64,000 nt of DNA from Streptomyces tagetis (lineage in GTDB: Bacteria > Actinomycetota > Actinomycetes > Streptomycetales > Streptomycetaceae): positions 682,001 to 746,000 of the forward strand of contig NZ_JAGPNL010000003.1 of assembly GCF_018069565.1 (NCBI RefSeq), read 5' to 3'. The notes below the pieces were generated by a model that saw nothing but the letters and a program-made list of their open reading frames with translations, was not told the DNA's origin and did no database searches. Shown here one piece after another: positions 1-7,849 of the stretch. The number at the start of each line of letters is the position of its first letter. Within the stretch, counting starts at the first letter, position 1. The translations under genes and the position numbers were made by a program.

Positions 1-59
1 CCCGTTTCTCAGGGAAATCACAGGATGGCGAAAGAGCCCTCTCAGAGCCTCCCGGCAGC

Positions 60-809
60 GTGTCCGGCATGACCACGACCTCGCCCCAGGGGCGTACCGA
101 ACTGCTCAGGCCGGACGGGAGCCCCGTCCGCGTGCTCGTGGTGGACGGCGAGCAGTCCATCACCGACCTGTTGTCCATGGCCCTGCGGTACGAGGGCTGG
201 CAGATCCGCAGCGCGGGCGACGGGCTCGGTGCCGTCCGGACGGCGCGGGAGTTCCGGCCGGACGCGGTGGTGCTGGACATGATGCTGCCCGACATGGACG
301 GGCTGAGCGCCCTGGGGCGGCTGCGCCGCGATCTGCCCGACGTCCCGGTGCTCTTCCTCACCGCCAAGGACGCGGTGGAGGACCGGATCGCCGGGCTGAC
401 CGCGGGCGGCGACGACTACGTCACCAAGCCGTTCAGCCTGGAGGAGGTCGTCGCCCGGCTGCGCGGGCTGATCCGCCGTTCCGGCGCCGCCGACCGCCGT
501 TCCGGCTCCCTGCTGGTCGTCGGCGACCTCACCCTCGACGAGGACAGCCACGAGGTCACCCGGGGCGGGCTCGGCATCCACCTGACCGCCACCGAGTTCG
601 AGCTGCTGCGCTTCCTGATGCGCAATCCGCGGCGGGTGCTGAGCAAGGCGCAGATCCTGGACCGGGTCTGGTCCTACGACTTCGGCGGCCAGGCCAACGT
701 CGTCGAGCTGTACATCTCCTACCTGCGCCGGAAGATCGACGCCGGCCGGGAGCCGATGATCCACACCCGCCGCGGCGCCGGTTACCTGATCAAGCCCGCC
801 ACGCCCTGA
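60..809 (+). CDS. OmpR/PhoB-family DNA-binding response regulator
   Basis: This is a cytoplasmic two-component response regulator that would bind promoter DNA when phosphorylated by a partner kinase. Residues 23-135 form the receiver domain, with Asp73 in LDMMLPD as the likely phospho-acceptor and Lys123 in TKPF as the conserved lysine. Residues 150-247 form a winged-helix effector domain ending in RRGAGY, typical of the MprA/TcrX-like group. The length (249 aa) is normal. The GTG at 60 opens the frame, but an ATG at 69 is an equally good start; neither has a clear ribosome binding site. No histidine kinase is adjacent inside the window; one could lie just upstream of base 1. The family assignment is firm; the target genes are unknown. 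Confidence 0.93.
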   Translation: MSGMTTTSPQGRTELLRPDGSPVRVLVVDGEQSITDLLSMALRYEGWQIRSAGDGLGAVRTAREFRPDAVVLDMMLPDMDGLSALGRLRRDLPDVPVLFLTAKDAVEDRIAGLTAGGDDYVTKPFSLEEVVARLRGLIRRSGAADRRSGSLLVVGDLTLDEDSHEVTRGGLGIHLTATEFELLRFLMRNPRRVLSKAQILDRVWSYDFGGQANVVELYISYLRRKIDAGREPMIHTRRGAGYLIKPATP

Positions 810-897
810 CCACGCGGCGGCCCGGCGCGGCGGGAACGAGGCTCCGTACCGCCGCCCCGCCCCGGTCGCCCGCCTGCCTCGGCAACCGTCCACCGGT

Positions 898-959
898 CAC
901 CCCCCCACTTCACCCCCCCCACTTCACCCCCCCCACTTCACCCCCCCACTTCACCCCCC
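898..959. repeat. C-tract tandem repeat of about 15 bp
   Basis: Four near-identical units made of a run of 7-8 C followed by ACTTCA abut each other. The last unit contains the stop codon of the flavoprotein gene that ends at 951 on the minus strand. The C runs differ by a base between units, as expected for slippage. The repeat is intergenic apart from that overlap. Confidence 0.85.
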
Positions 960-1433
960 GCCTCCACGCCCCTCCGCCACCCGCGCCGGGAAGCCCCCGG
1001 TCGCCACCGGGCCCCACCGCTCCGGCGTGATCCTCAGCAGCGACTTGCCCTGCTCGGCCATGGCCCGCCGGTACTCGTCCCAGTCGGGGTGCTCGCCGGC
1101 GATGACGCGGTAGTACTCGACGAGGGGTTCCACGGAGTCGGGCGGGTCGACGACCTCGGCCGTGCCGTCGACCTGGACCCAGGGGCCGTCCCAGTCGTCG
1201 CTGAGCACGATGAGGGCGACCCGGGGGTCCCGCCGGGCGTTGCGGGTCTTGGCCCGTTCGGGGTAGGTGGAGACCACGATCCGCCCGGAGCCGTCGACCC
1301 CGCAGGCCACCGGCGATCCCTGGGGGCCGCCGCCGGCCCGGCGGGTCAGGAGCACCGCTCGGTGCCGGGGGCGGACGAAGTCGAGCAACTCCTCGCGGGA
1401 GACAGGGGTGTTGGTCGCGATCTTGGGTGCCAT
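951..1433 (-). CDS. PPOX-class (pyridoxamine 5'-phosphate oxidase-like) flavin/F420 enzyme
   Basis: This 160-residue split-barrel protein belongs to the PPOX superfamily, most like the actinobacterial F420-dependent Rv1155-type oxidoreductases. These bind flavin or F420 as dimers in the cytoplasm. Visible support is the N-terminal helix followed by strands with RHRAVLLT, QGSPV, IVVSTYPERAKTRNARRDPRVAL and WVQVDGTAEVVD, the standard strand order of the fold. The substrate cannot be told from sequence. The C-terminus ends in a Gly-rich run that merges with the downstream C-tract repeat. The gene lies 9 bp after the STAS gene on the same strand, so the two may be cotranscribed. A TAGAGT motif six bases before the ATG could also act as a leaderless promoter. 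Confidence 0.85.
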   Translation of the reverse strand: MAPKIATNTPVSREELLDFVRPRHRAVLLTRRAGGGPQGSPVACGVDGSGRIVVSTYPERAKTRNARRDPRVALIVLSDDWDGPWVQVDGTAEVVDPPDSVEPLVEYYRVIAGEHPDWDEYRRAMAEQGKSLLRITPERWGPVATGGFPARVAEGRGGGG

Positions 1434-1442
1434 GAGGTCACT

Positions 1443-1853
1443 CTAGGGCGATTCGTCCGGCCGGTCGCGGTCAGGCCGCCCCGCGGGTGACGCCCCGGTC
1501 CCGGCCGCCAGCGCCTCCGCCAGGTCACCGTGGACCGGCACGTCGCGCCGCAGGCCGGACAGTTCCAGCACCCGGTTCGGCACGCTCCCCGGGACCGCCA
1601 CGACCCGCAGCAGGGCCCGGCCGCGCAGCCGGCGGCGCACGTCGTCGAGGAGGCGGACGCCCTGGGAGTCCATGAAACGGGTGCCGGTGAGGTCGAGTAC
1701 GAGCAGGCGCAGCGGGCCGGAGCCGGTCTCCGCGGCGGCCAGAACCAGCGGCAGCAGCCCCGCGGCGTTGCAGAAGTCGATCTCGCGGGGGAGGGCGAGC
1801 ACGGCGCACCCGGGCGGTTCCGAGGGCCCGTACGGTCGGGAGAGCGGGGTCAC
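1443..1853 (-). CDS. STAS-domain protein (anti-sigma factor antagonist type)
   Basis: A 136-residue single-domain STAS protein of the SpoIIAA/RsbV type. Such proteins bind an anti-sigma kinase and are inactivated by serine phosphorylation. The core motif LDLTGTRFMDSQGVRLLDD carries the Asp-Ser-x-Gly that holds the phosphorylatable serine. It starts with GTG. The C-terminal tail is Ala/Gly/Pro/Arg-rich and probably disordered. It is divergent from the GAF-ANTAR gene and upstream of the PPOX gene. No cognate anti-sigma kinase is adjacent, so its partner, possibly one controlling the SigB-family factors 6 kb away, is inference only. Confidence 0.86.
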   Translation of the reverse strand: MTPLSRPYGPSEPPGCAVLALPREIDFCNAAGLLPLVLAAAETGSGPLRLLVLDLTGTRFMDSQGVRLLDDVRRRLRGRALLRVVAVPGSVPNRVLELSGLRRDVPVHGDLAEALAAGTGASPAGRPDRDRPDESP

Positions 1854-2090
1854 GGCATCACCTGGCAGACGTGCGTCCGGCTTCCGGCGAGGCCGCTTCC
1901 TGACCCGGCCGCCATTGCATCACGGCGGGCACCGGGCACGGAAGTGCGGCGGCGCCGGACGGTCGGCCGGGCGTCACCGCTGCGCAACCGAGCAGCTAAA
2001 GTGCTCTCCGTCCTGTGCTCGCAGTCGGGAATGTGCTGCGGAGCTCTCCTGCGCACGGCCTCCGGGCCGGGCATGCCGAAGAGGTTCGTG

Positions 2091-2843
2091 GTGACTGCAT
2101 CCGAATTTACTGATTTGCCACGTTTTCCGGTGGGTTTCGAGCTTGCCGAAGCCCTGACGACCGCGGCCCGGAGCCTGCACGAGACGGGCTCGGCGGACGA
2201 CACCCTGCGCACCGCGGTCGAACTGGCCGTGCACCTCGTGCCCGGCGCCGAGCACGCGGGCATCTGCGAGATCGAACGGGGCAGCCGCCGTACCCTCGCC
2301 TGGACCGACGAGGTCGTGCGCTTCGCCGAGGCCCGGCAGGGCAGCGGTGAACCGCACCCGGACTGGGAGCACCTGTGGTCCACGCCCGTGGTGCGGATAG
2401 AGGACAGCGACGCCGACGGCGGCGCCAACACCCTCTCCGGTCTCGGCCTGCGCTCGGCGCTCTCGCTGCGGCTGCGCGCCGACCGGCGCCGGCTGACCGT
2501 GCTGACCGCGTACGCGGGCAGACCCCGCGCCTTCGACGAGGACGGCGAGCGCATCGGCCGGCTCCTCACCGCGCACGTCAGCCTGGCCCTGGACTCGGCG
2601 ACCGTGCGCGACCAGCTCACCGAGGCCATGCGCACCCGGGACCTGATCGGCCAGGCCACCGGCATCCTCATGGAGCGTCTGGACATCGACGCGGCCGGCG
2701 CCTTCGAGAGCCTGGTGCGGGCCTCGCAGCGGGAGAACGTGAAGCTGCGCGATCTCGCCCGGCGCGTCGTCGACGCCAACAACACCAACAGCGCCAACAA
2801 CCCCAACAACACCGCGGGCGGACGAAGCGTCAACGACCGCTGA
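2091..2843 (+). CDS. GAF and ANTAR domain RNA-binding antiterminator-type regulator
   Basis: A 250-residue sensor-effector protein. The N-terminal half (about residues 20-150) is GAF-like. The C-terminal ANTAR domain (about 165-235) contains the characteristic RDLIGQATGILMERLDID and the following helix ending KLRDLARRVV. ANTAR domains bind paired RNA hairpins and prevent transcription termination. The GTG at 2091 is chosen because a GAGG sits six bases upstream; an in-frame ATG at 2073 lacks such a site. The C-terminus carries an Asn-rich run built from repeated AAC-ACC-like codons, which looks like repeat expansion. A broken gene follows immediately, possibly a former partner. Confidence 0.88.
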   Translation: MTASEFTDLPRFPVGFELAEALTTAARSLHETGSADDTLRTAVELAVHLVPGAEHAGICEIERGSRRTLAWTDEVVRFAEARQGSGEPHPDWEHLWSTPVVRIEDSDADGGANTLSGLGLRSALSLRLRADRRRLTVLTAYAGRPRAFDEDGERIGRLLTAHVSLALDSATVRDQLTEAMRTRDLIGQATGILMERLDIDAAGAFESLVRASQRENVKLRDLARRVVDANNTNSANNPNNTAGGRSVNDR

Positions 2844-2861
2844 CGGGATATCCGTACCGGC

Positions 2862-3133
2862 ATGACCTCGGACTCTCTCGACACGCTCGACCGGCGATGG
2901 CGCGCAGCCGGGGCCTCGACACCCTGCTGCGCGATCCGACCGACCGCGCGGTGGCGGAGGTGCCCGGCGCGGCCTCCCGCTCGATCACGGTACGCCGCGC
3001 CGGGCGCCCGATGACCCCGGCCGGCGGCTCCTGGCTCCCCGGCGGCCTGGACCTGGACGCCAGGCGGCCCGGTCCTTCGCGGAGTGGGCCGCCCACGCGG
3101 TGAACGAGGCGGTAGGCATCGAGCGCCGGCGTG
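2862..3133 (+). pseudogene. Frameshifted remnant of a small regulator-like gene
   Basis: After the ANTAR gene there are three consecutive stretches with strong third-position GC, each in a different frame. First, an ATG at 2862 begins MTSDSLDTLDRRW. Then another frame gives GLDTLLRDPTDRAVAEVPGA and SRSITVRRAGR. A third frame gives RSFAEWAAHAVNEAVGIE. Joined together they read like the parts of one GAF-like protein, so this is probably a gene broken by at least two frameshifts. The family is not recognised with confidence, and sequencing error cannot be excluded from sequence alone. Confidence 0.4.
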
Positions 3134-3150
3134 GCTGCGCCGGTCCTCCC

Positions 3151-3206
3151 GTGACCGTGACCGGGACCGTGACCGTGACCGGGCCCGGGACCGGACCGGG
3201 CCCGCG
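3151..3206. repeat. GTGACC/GGACC short tandem repeat
   Basis: Six-base units of the form GTGACC and GGGACC are repeated about eight times, ending in a GGGCCCGG-rich stretch. It lies in the gap between the broken gene and the convergent YceI gene. It could fold, but no function is evident. Confidence 0.7.
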
Positions 3207-3262
3207 ACGTCAAGCCGCGCGCTCTCTGCGCCGAGCTGGTGGCGCGGACGGCCCGGGACGGT

Positions 3263-4102
3263 TCACCCCCCGGCCGGCGGCGACGGGACCGGCAGCGACT
3301 CCCCCTGGACGGCCTGCACGTCCAGTTCGACGCGGAGCGTGGTGCCGACGGCGGCGATACCGGCCTGGAGGACCTGGTGGTGGTTCATGGCGAACTCCTC
3401 GCGCCGCAGTCGCGTGGTGGCGCGGAAGGCGGCCCGGGTGCCGCCCCACGGGTCGGCGCCGGTGCCGAGGTAGGCGAGGTCCAGGTCGACCGGGCGGACC
3501 ACGCCGCGCAGCCGCAGGTCGCCGTGGACGGTCCAGCGGTCCGGGCCGGCCTCGGTCACTCCGGTGGAGCGGTAGGCGATCTCCGGGAAGCGCTCGGCGT
3601 CCAGGAAGTCGGCGGAGCGCAGGTGGGTGTCGCGGGCGCCGTGGCCGGTGTCGATGGAGGCCGCCCGGATCACCGCCTCGACGCGGGACTTGGTGACGTC
3701 GTCCGGGGCGATCTCGACCGTCCCGGAGAAGTCGGTGAACCGGCCGCGCACGCTGGAGATGCCGAGGTGCTGGGCGATGGCGGCGACGCTGGAGTGCGCC
3801 GGGTCGATGGTCCAGGGGCCGGGCGGCGGCAGTTCGGTGCCGCCCTGCCGGGCGAGCGTCACGGTGCCGGCGTCGGCCCGGCCGCTCGCGGTCACGAGGG
3901 CGCCGGCCGCGGCGGGCGCGTAGCCGACGGCGGTGACGACGACGGTGTAGGCGCCCGGTTCCAGCTCGGTGGCATCCCGCACGGCGCCCTCGGCGTCCGC
4001 CTCGGCGCGCACCACCTGGCGGCCCGCGCCGTCGGTCAGCGTGACGACCGCGTGCGACACGGCCCATCCGTCCCGCGTGCGGATTCTCGCGGTCAGTCCC
4101 AT
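3263..4102 (-). CDS. YceI-family protein with N-terminal carboxypeptidase-regulatory-like domain
   Basis: A 279-residue protein. Residues 1-85 form a beta-sandwich of the carboxypeptidase regulatory-like type (pattern GAVRDATELEPGAYTVVVTAVGY). Residues 95-275 form a YceI domain, a lipocalin-like barrel that binds polyisoprenoids: it opens WTIDPAHSSV, with IEAVIRAAS-like and FPEIAYRST segments. The usual YceI signal peptide is absent, so the protein is probably cytoplasmic. The ATG at 4102 has AGGAGAGAG upstream. It lies 172 bp downstream of an MFS transporter whose C-terminus carries the same type of sandwich domains, and is probably in the same MarR-controlled unit. The ligand is unknown. 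Confidence 0.88.
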   Translation of the reverse strand: MGLTARIRTRDGWAVSHAVVTLTDGAGRQVVRAEADAEGAVRDATELEPGAYTVVVTAVGYAPAAAGALVTASGRADAGTVTLARQGGTELPPPGPWTIDPAHSSVAAIAQHLGISSVRGRFTDFSGTVEIAPDDVTKSRVEAVIRAASIDTGHGARDTHLRSADFLDAERFPEIAYRSTGVTEAGPDRWTVHGDLRLRGVVRPVDLDLAYLGTGADPWGGTRAAFRATTRLRREEFAMNHHQVLQAGIAAVGTTLRVELDVQAVQGESLPVPSPPAGG

Positions 4103-4274
4103 CCGGTTTCTCTCTCCTGCCGAAGGTGGGCGAACAGGGGTCGACGAAGGCCCGCGGGCCCGGCGGGCCGTACGGACCCGGCGGGCCCGGGGCCCGGTGG
4201 TGAGGAGTCCGGCCCGCGGCGGCGGCGCGCGCCCCTGTCCCGCCGCGCGCGGGCCGCCACGGGCCGGGGCCCGG

Positions 4275-6815
4275 CTACTCGCCCGGGTGGGCGAGCGTGA
4301 TGTCGTGGCCGTCGACGCCGGGGCCCTCGACCGTCAGGGCGGTCGCCACGGGCGGGTAGCCGGTCGCCACGACGGTGTACTCGCCGGCGTCCAGGTCGGT
4401 GAAGGCGTACGCCCCGTCCGGGCCGGTGCCGGCCGAGCCGGCCACGTTGCCCGCCGCGTCGATGAGCGTGACGCGGGCGTCGGCGAGCGGGCCGTGCGGG
4501 GCCCGGATCACGCCCTGGAGCCGGGCGCCGGGCCAAAGGCCGACCTCGACCCGGGCGACGCCGGTGCCGCCGACCTCGACGGGCAGGGCGCGCGGCCGGA
4601 ACCCGGGGGCGTTGACCGCGACGGTCACCGTGCCCGGGACCAGTTCGGTGAGGGAGAACTCGCCGTCCTCGCCGGTGGTGACGGTGGCCAGGAGGTCACC
4701 GCGGACATCGGTCACGATCACCATCGCGCCGGCGACCGGCTGCCCGCTCTCCTCGGCCCGCACCAGTCCGCCGAGGCCGCTGGTGCCGCTGAGCAGGATG
4801 TCGTAGGCGACCGGCTCGTCGTGGACGACGACCGTGGACGCCTGCGGCTGGTAGCCGTCGGCGGCGGCGATCAGGACGTACGAGCCCGCGTGCGGCGCGT
4901 CGACCGTGTAGGTGCCGTCGGCCTGGGCGACCGACCGGCCGAGCTGGCGTCCCGACAGGGAGATCAGCGTGACGGCGGCGTGCGGGACGGCGGCGGACTC
5001 GTGGCCGCGGACGGTGCCGCGGACCGGGATTCCGGCGGGGCCGGGCTCCCTCTCACCGTCGGCCGTGGCGACCGCCGCGGGGCGCGGGGCCGCGGAGGTC
5101 CCGGCGGCGGTCCCGGCGGTGCCGGCCGGCGCGACGGCCGGCACCGCGGCCGGGACGGTCCCGGCGACACGGGCCGCCTCGGCCGGGGCGGGGGCCGCCG
5201 GGGAGGCGGTCTCGGCGGAGGCGTGGGCGGCCTGGGCCAGGGCGCCCGAGGTGCGCAGCGGGACCTCCTTGATGAGGAGCGTCACCAGGAAGCCGAGGAA
5301 GGCGATCGGCGCGACGTAGAGGAAGATGTCGGCGATGCCGTGGCCGTAGGCGCTCTCCAGCCAGGTGCGGATGGGCGCGGGGAGCAGGTCCATGTCGGGG
5401 ATGCGTCCGCTGCCCATGGCCTGCCCGGCCGCCATCTGCTCCTCGGGCCGGAGCTGCCCGATCGTCTCGGTGGCGTGGTGGGTGATGCGGCTGGACATCA
5501 CGGAGCCGAGCACCGAGACGCCGACCGCGCCGCCCAGCGAGCGGAAGAAGGTCACGACGGAGGAGGCCGCGCCCAGGTCACCGGGGGCCACCTGGTTCTG
5601 CGTGCACAGCACCAGGTTCTGCATCATCATGCCGACGCCGAGGCCCATGAGGGCCATGAAGACGCCGATGTGCCAGTACGCGGTGTCGTACCGCATGGTG
5701 CTCAGCATGCCCAGGCCGGCCGTCAGGAGCAGGCCGCCGGCGAGCAGCCACCCCTTCCACCTGCCGGTCTTGGTGATGATCAGGCCGGAGACGGTGGACG
5801 AGACGAACAGGCCGCCGATCATCGGGATGGTCATGACGCCGGACATGGTCGGCGACTTGCCCCGGGCGAGCTGGAAGTACTGGCTGAAGTAGACGGTGCC
5901 CGCGAACATGGCGATGCCGACGAAGAGCGAGGCCAGCGACGCCAGGGTGATGGTCCGGTTCCGGAACAGCCGCAGCGGGATGATCGGCTCGGCGGCCCGG
6001 CTCTCGACGAGGAGGAAGACCAGGGTGAGCGCGATCGCGCCGCCGACCATGGTGTACGTCTGCCAGGAGAGCCAGGTGTACTTGTCGTCGGCGAAGGTGA
6101 CCCAGATCAGCAGGAGGCTGACGGCGGCGGTGACGAAGAAGGCGCCGGCCCAGTCGACCTTGACCTGGCGCTTGGCCACCGGGAGGTTCAGCGTCTTCTG
6201 GAGGACGAAGAGGGCGATCAGCGCGAAGGGCACGCCGACGTAGAGGCACCAGCGCCAGCCGAGCCAGGGGGTGTCGGTGATGACGCCGCCGAGCAGCGGG
6301 CCGCCGACGGTGGCGACGGCGAAGGTGGCGCCGAGGTAGCCGGAGTAACGGCCGCGCTCCCGCGGGGCGATCATCGCGGCCATGATGATCTGCGCCAGGG
6401 CGGAGAGGCCGCCGGCACCGAGTCCCTGGATCACGCGGGCGGTGATCAGCATGGAGGGGCTGTGCGCGAGGCCGGCGACGACGGAGCCGACGACGAAGAC
6501 GCACAGGGCTATCTGGACCAGGGCCTTCTTGCTGACCAGGTCCGCGAGCTTGCCCCACAGGGGGGTGGAGGCGGTCATCGCCAGGAGTGAGGCGGTGACG
6601 ACCCAGGTGTAGGCGCTCTGCCCGCCGCCGAGGTCGGTGACGATCTGGGGCAGGGCGTTGGTGACGATGGTGGAGGACAGGATGGCGGCGAACATGCCGA
6701 GCAGCAGCCCGGACAGCGCCTCCATGATCTGCCGGTGCGTCATCGGAGCGCTGTCGGAGGTGCCTCCCCCGTGCTTGGCATGAGCCCGCACACCGGTTGG
6801 TGTGGTCGTTGCCAT
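4275..6815 (-). CDS. DHA2-type MFS drug/proton antiporter with C-terminal carboxypeptidase-like repeats
   Basis: An 846-residue fusion. Residues 30-520 form a 14-segment major facilitator of the DHA2 (EmrB/QacA) family. It contains antiporter motif C (VGGPLLGGVITDTPW) and the LAITARVIQGLGAGG-like loop, so it should export drugs or other lipophilic compounds in exchange for protons. Residues 530-590 are a low-complexity Ala/Pro/Gly linker. Residues 590-846 contain three repeats of a carboxypeptidase regulatory-like beta sandwich, each ending in a DGxYxxxxLxxGxYxVxxxA-type pattern. With 14 segments and an inside N-terminus, the repeats should face the cytoplasm. The ATG follows GAAGGAAG. It starts 13 bp after the MarR gene and is very probably controlled by it. 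Confidence 0.9.
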   Translation of the reverse strand: MATTTPTGVRAHAKHGGGTSDSAPMTHRQIMEALSGLLLGMFAAILSSTIVTNALPQIVTDLGGGQSAYTWVVTASLLAMTASTPLWGKLADLVSKKALVQIALCVFVVGSVVAGLAHSPSMLITARVIQGLGAGGLSALAQIIMAAMIAPRERGRYSGYLGATFAVATVGGPLLGGVITDTPWLGWRWCLYVGVPFALIALFVLQKTLNLPVAKRQVKVDWAGAFFVTAAVSLLLIWVTFADDKYTWLSWQTYTMVGGAIALTLVFLLVESRAAEPIIPLRLFRNRTITLASLASLFVGIAMFAGTVYFSQYFQLARGKSPTMSGVMTIPMIGGLFVSSTVSGLIITKTGRWKGWLLAGGLLLTAGLGMLSTMRYDTAYWHIGVFMALMGLGVGMMMQNLVLCTQNQVAPGDLGAASSVVTFFRSLGGAVGVSVLGSVMSSRITHHATETIGQLRPEEQMAAGQAMGSGRIPDMDLLPAPIRTWLESAYGHGIADIFLYVAPIAFLGFLVTLLIKEVPLRTSGALAQAAHASAETASPAAPAPAEAARVAGTVPAAVPAVAPAGTAGTAAGTSAAPRPAAVATADGEREPGPAGIPVRGTVRGHESAAVPHAAVTLISLSGRQLGRSVAQADGTYTVDAPHAGSYVLIAAADGYQPQASTVVVHDEPVAYDILLSGTSGLGGLVRAEESGQPVAGAMVIVTDVRGDLLATVTTGEDGEFSLTELVPGTVTVAVNAPGFRPRALPVEVGGTGVARVEVGLWPGARLQGVIRAPHGPLADARVTLIDAAGNVAGSAGTGPDGAYAFTDLDAGEYTVVATGYPPVATALTVEGPGVDGHDITLAHPGE

Positions 6816-6828
6816 GGACTTCCTTCGC

Positions 6829-7329
6829 TTATGTGGTGATCGCGGGTGTACGGGTGGACGGTGCGGCCCCGGACCGTGCGGGAGGCCGGGCCGGCGGGAC
6901 CCGGCAGTCGTCGAAACTGGCCCTGAGCCGCGCCATGAGCCGGGTGAGCTGGACGACGTCGGCGTCGGGCCAGTCGCTCAGGCGGTCGGCGAGCATCCGG
7001 GCGGTCCGCTCGGACATCTCGTCCAGCAGGTCCTCGCCCCGGGGCGTCAGGCGCAGGATGCGCGAGCGCTTGTCGGCGGGGTCCGGGGACCGCTCGATCC
7101 AGCCCCGTTCGGCGACGTGGGCGACGTGGCGGCTGGTCACCGACATGTCGACGGCCAGCAGCTCGGAGAGCTTGCTGATGCGCATGTCGCCGTGGCGGCC
7201 GAGGAGCGTCAGCACGGCGGCGGAGCCACCGGGGCAGTCGGCCGGCAGCAGCCGGCCCAGCTCCCGTTTCACGGCGCCGAAGGCGCTGAACTGCCGGATC
7301 AGCTCCTCGTACTGAGCCTGCTCGGCCAT
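6829..7329 (-). CDS. MarR-family transcriptional regulator
   Basis: A 166-residue winged-helix repressor. The recognition region (MRISKLSELLAVDMSVTSRHV) and wing (DPADKRSRILRLTPRGEDL) are clear MarR features. The start at 7329 is chosen because GGAGGGG sits just upstream; a longer in-frame start at 7386 would run through the operator. It is the first gene of a run with the MFS exporter and the YceI gene, the usual arrangement for a ligand-released repressor of an efflux pump. A perfect inverted repeat lies 14 bp upstream of the start codon and is the likely autoregulatory site. Confidence 0.93.
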   Translation of the reverse strand: MAEQAQYEELIRQFSAFGAVKRELGRLLPADCPGGSAAVLTLLGRHGDMRISKLSELLAVDMSVTSRHVAHVAERGWIERSPDPADKRSRILRLTPRGEDLLDEMSERTARMLADRLSDWPDADVVQLTRLMARLRASFDDCRVPPARPPARSGAAPSTRTPAITT

Positions 7330-7342
7330 CGCCCCTCCAGTT

Positions 7343-7377
7343 CGTTGCTTAGGGCAACGATAGGTCTTGATGGTTGC
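7343..7377 (-). promoter_or_regulatory. Probable MarR operator upstream of the efflux cluster
   Basis: CGTTGC and GCAACG form perfect six-base arms around TTAGG (7343-7359). A further GTTGC at 7373-7377 pairs with the same GCAAC. On the minus strand a TATCGT (7357-7362) overlaps the palindrome and could be the -10 box, so a bound repressor would block the promoter. The arms and spacing suit a MarR dimer. This is inference from position and symmetry. Confidence 0.6.
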
Positions 7378-7532
7378 TACAGGCACATAAAAAGCCCGAC
7401 GGAGGCATAAAAACTTGGCAAAGGCAAGTATTGCGAACGTAAATGCCCAGGTGGCGGGGGATGCGCGGTCCTGGGCGGTGTGCGGAGCCCCCCGCTTGGG
7501 TGTGTCCCGCGGATTCGCTAGTGTCTCGCCCC

Positions 7533-7736
7533 ATGGCTAACAACCAGGGCCCCCAGGGCAATTACGATCCCGCTGGCAGCACCCAGATGTTCCGCGCGTT
7601 CGTCGACGAGGGCGCCCCCCAGTCCCAGCAGGCGGCGGACCCCGTCGCCTCCGCCGGACCCCGTGTCGGTCTGATCGTCGGCGTCGTGGCCGCCGTGGTG
7701 ATCGTCGCGGCCGTGGCCTGGCTGGCGCTCGCGTAG
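7533..7736 (+). CDS. Small conserved single-pass membrane protein
   Basis: A 67-residue protein with a polar N-terminal 42 residues (MANNQGPQGNYDPAGSTQMF) and one C-terminal hydrophobic helix (about 44-66), so it is likely tail-anchored in the membrane. No family function is known to me. A TAGTGT motif (7519-7524) ends eight bases before the ATG with no ribosome binding site, which suggests a leaderless transcript. It is convergent with sigN. The gene looks intact and matches Streptomyces codon use. Confidence 0.75.
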   Translation: MANNQGPQGNYDPAGSTQMFRAFVDEGAPQSQQAADPVASAGPRVGLIVGVVAAVVIVAAVAWLALA

Positions 7737-7813
7737 GAACGGAGCCGCTCGGGCGGCACATCACGACCGCCACGGTGCCCAGGGGGCGCCGCGGCGGTCG
7801 CAACCGTCTCCGG

Positions 7814-7840
7814 GGGCCGGTCCCACTGCGGGGCCGGCCC
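7814..7840. terminator. Hairpin between the small membrane gene and sigN
   Basis: Eleven-base arms (GGGCCGGTCCC against GGGGCCGGCCC, with one G-T wobble) flank a five-base loop between two convergent genes. It could terminate both. There is no T tract, as is usual in Streptomyces. Confidence 0.55.
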
Positions 7841-7849
7841 GTCGGCGGC

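Noticed and set aside
3969..6590. Long plus-strand frame opposite the MFS transporter
   Set aside because: Composition (Gly/Asp/Arg/Val-rich, no motifs) is that of an antisense shadow, and the minus-strand gene has clear MFS motifs.
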